Shown: piece after piece, positions 6,305 to 6,680 of the stretch | Layout of the letters: each line of letters begins with the position of its first letter | How positions within the stretch are numbered: the stretch's first letter is position 1 | Source of the DNA: Bacteroidales bacterium UBA2295 | Lineage (GTDB): Bacteria; Bacteroidota; Bacteroidia; Bacteroidales; Tenuifilaceae | DNA length: 6,680 nt | NCBI GenBank assembly: GCA_002345825.1 | Contig: DDWD01000065.1 | Location: 1-6,680 of the forward strand | Direction of reading: 5' to 3' | Program-made: the position numbers and the translations under genes | The notes under the pieces: generated by a model | Database searches by the model: none | What the model was told of the DNA's origin: nothing | The model's input: the letters and a program-made list of their open reading frames with translations, nothing else

Positions 6305-6680
6305 ATGAAGCCCAGAAAATTAATCTATCTAATAATACTCCTCGTAATATCAGCCACCGTAAGCGCTGAACAGAAAATTGAAAATGGCGTACTTGATCTT
6401 TCAAATATCAATTTTACAATAAATAACCAAAGCATTAAGCTAAGCGGTGATGTTGAGTTTTACTGGAATCAGCTATACACTCCCAGCGATTTTAAAAACC
6501 CCGATTTGCTAACATCTCCTGAACTCGTTAAAATTCCTAAATCTTGGACATCCTACAGCATTAACAATGAAAAGTTGCCCAGCAACGGTTTTGCAACCTA
6601 TCGCTGGTGGATTGATATCAAAGGGATTAGTACCGATCAGATTTTGGGTGTTAAAATCCCCTCAGTTTTTACAAGCTATA
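6305..6680 (+). CDS. N-terminus of a 7TMR-DISM-like exported sensor protein (3' partial)
   Basis: An ATG at 6305 opens a frame that stays open for 125 codons and runs off the window. Residues 1-21 form a standard Sec signal: positive MKPRK, a hydrophobic core (LIYLIILLVI) and a V-S-A cleavage site before Glu22. The mature part reads GVLDLSN (28-34), IKLSGDVEFYWNQLYTPSDF (44-63), VKIPKSW (75-81), GFATYRWWIDI (95-105) and GVKIPSVFTSY (115-125). This series of segments resembles the extracellular jelly-roll sensory domain found in 7TMR-DISM proteins, where it is followed by seven membrane helices and an intracellular kinase, cyclase or GGDEF module. Those parts lie outside the window, so the output domain is unknown. 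The gene has no Shine-Dalgarno sequence. It is divergent from the transporter operon. Confidence 0.72.
   Translation, partial: MKPRKLIYLIILLVISATVSAEQKIENGVLDLSNINFTINNQSIKLSGDVEFYWNQLYTPSDFKNPDLLTSPELVKIPKSWTSYSINNEKLPSNGFATYRWWIDIKGISTDQILGVKIPSVFTSY

Overview
The window looks like a chromosomal segment of a free-living or host-associated member of the Bacteroidota, possibly Bacteroidales. The DNA is moderately AT-rich. Start codons lack Shine-Dalgarno sequences. Several gaps hold matches to the Bacteroidota promoter form (TTTG, about 19-21 nt, TANNTTTG). The gene families also fit. This placement is inference; no rRNA or other phylogenetic marker is present.

Left block (+ strand, 93-3235): three tightly packed genes, probably one operon. 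They encode a YjbQ/UPF0047 protein (accessory thiamine-phosphate synthase family), a 680-residue glycoside hydrolase with a likely export signal, and a short TatD-type metal-dependent hydrolase. Gaps are 11 and 3 nt, and a good -7 element lies upstream of the first gene. The glycosidase is the most notable gene. It resembles the GH5_12 group, best known from fungal glucosylceramidases and steryl-beta-glucosidases, over nearly its whole length and with both catalytic glutamates.

Middle block (- strand, 6109-3213): a BASS/SBF-type membrane transporter is followed, with a 1-nt stop/start overlap, by a PhnP-like metallo-beta-lactamase-fold phosphodiesterase. After a 117-nt gap comes a PLP-dependent enzyme of the D-threonine aldolase/D-serine dehydratase group, which runs tail-to-tail into tatD with a 23-nt overlap. 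The 117-nt gap holds a plausible promoter, then an array of the octamer GATTGGAT split by a 30-bp hairpin. The octamer phase continues exactly across the hairpin, and the array ends 4 nt from the PLP-enzyme start codon, so it should form most of that gene's 5' leader.

Right edge (+ strand, 6305 onward): after a 195-nt divergent AT-rich gap with repeated AAAATGGTT words and a palindrome, the N-terminus of an exported protein begins. It resembles the extracellular sensory domain of 7TMR-DISM signalling proteins and is cut by the window end.

Most of the window is ordinary housekeeping or accessory metabolism. I do not see a complete new multi-gene system. The two points most worth following are the hairpin-in-octamer element in a gene leader and the eukaryote-like GH5_12 glycosidase in a bacterial operon.
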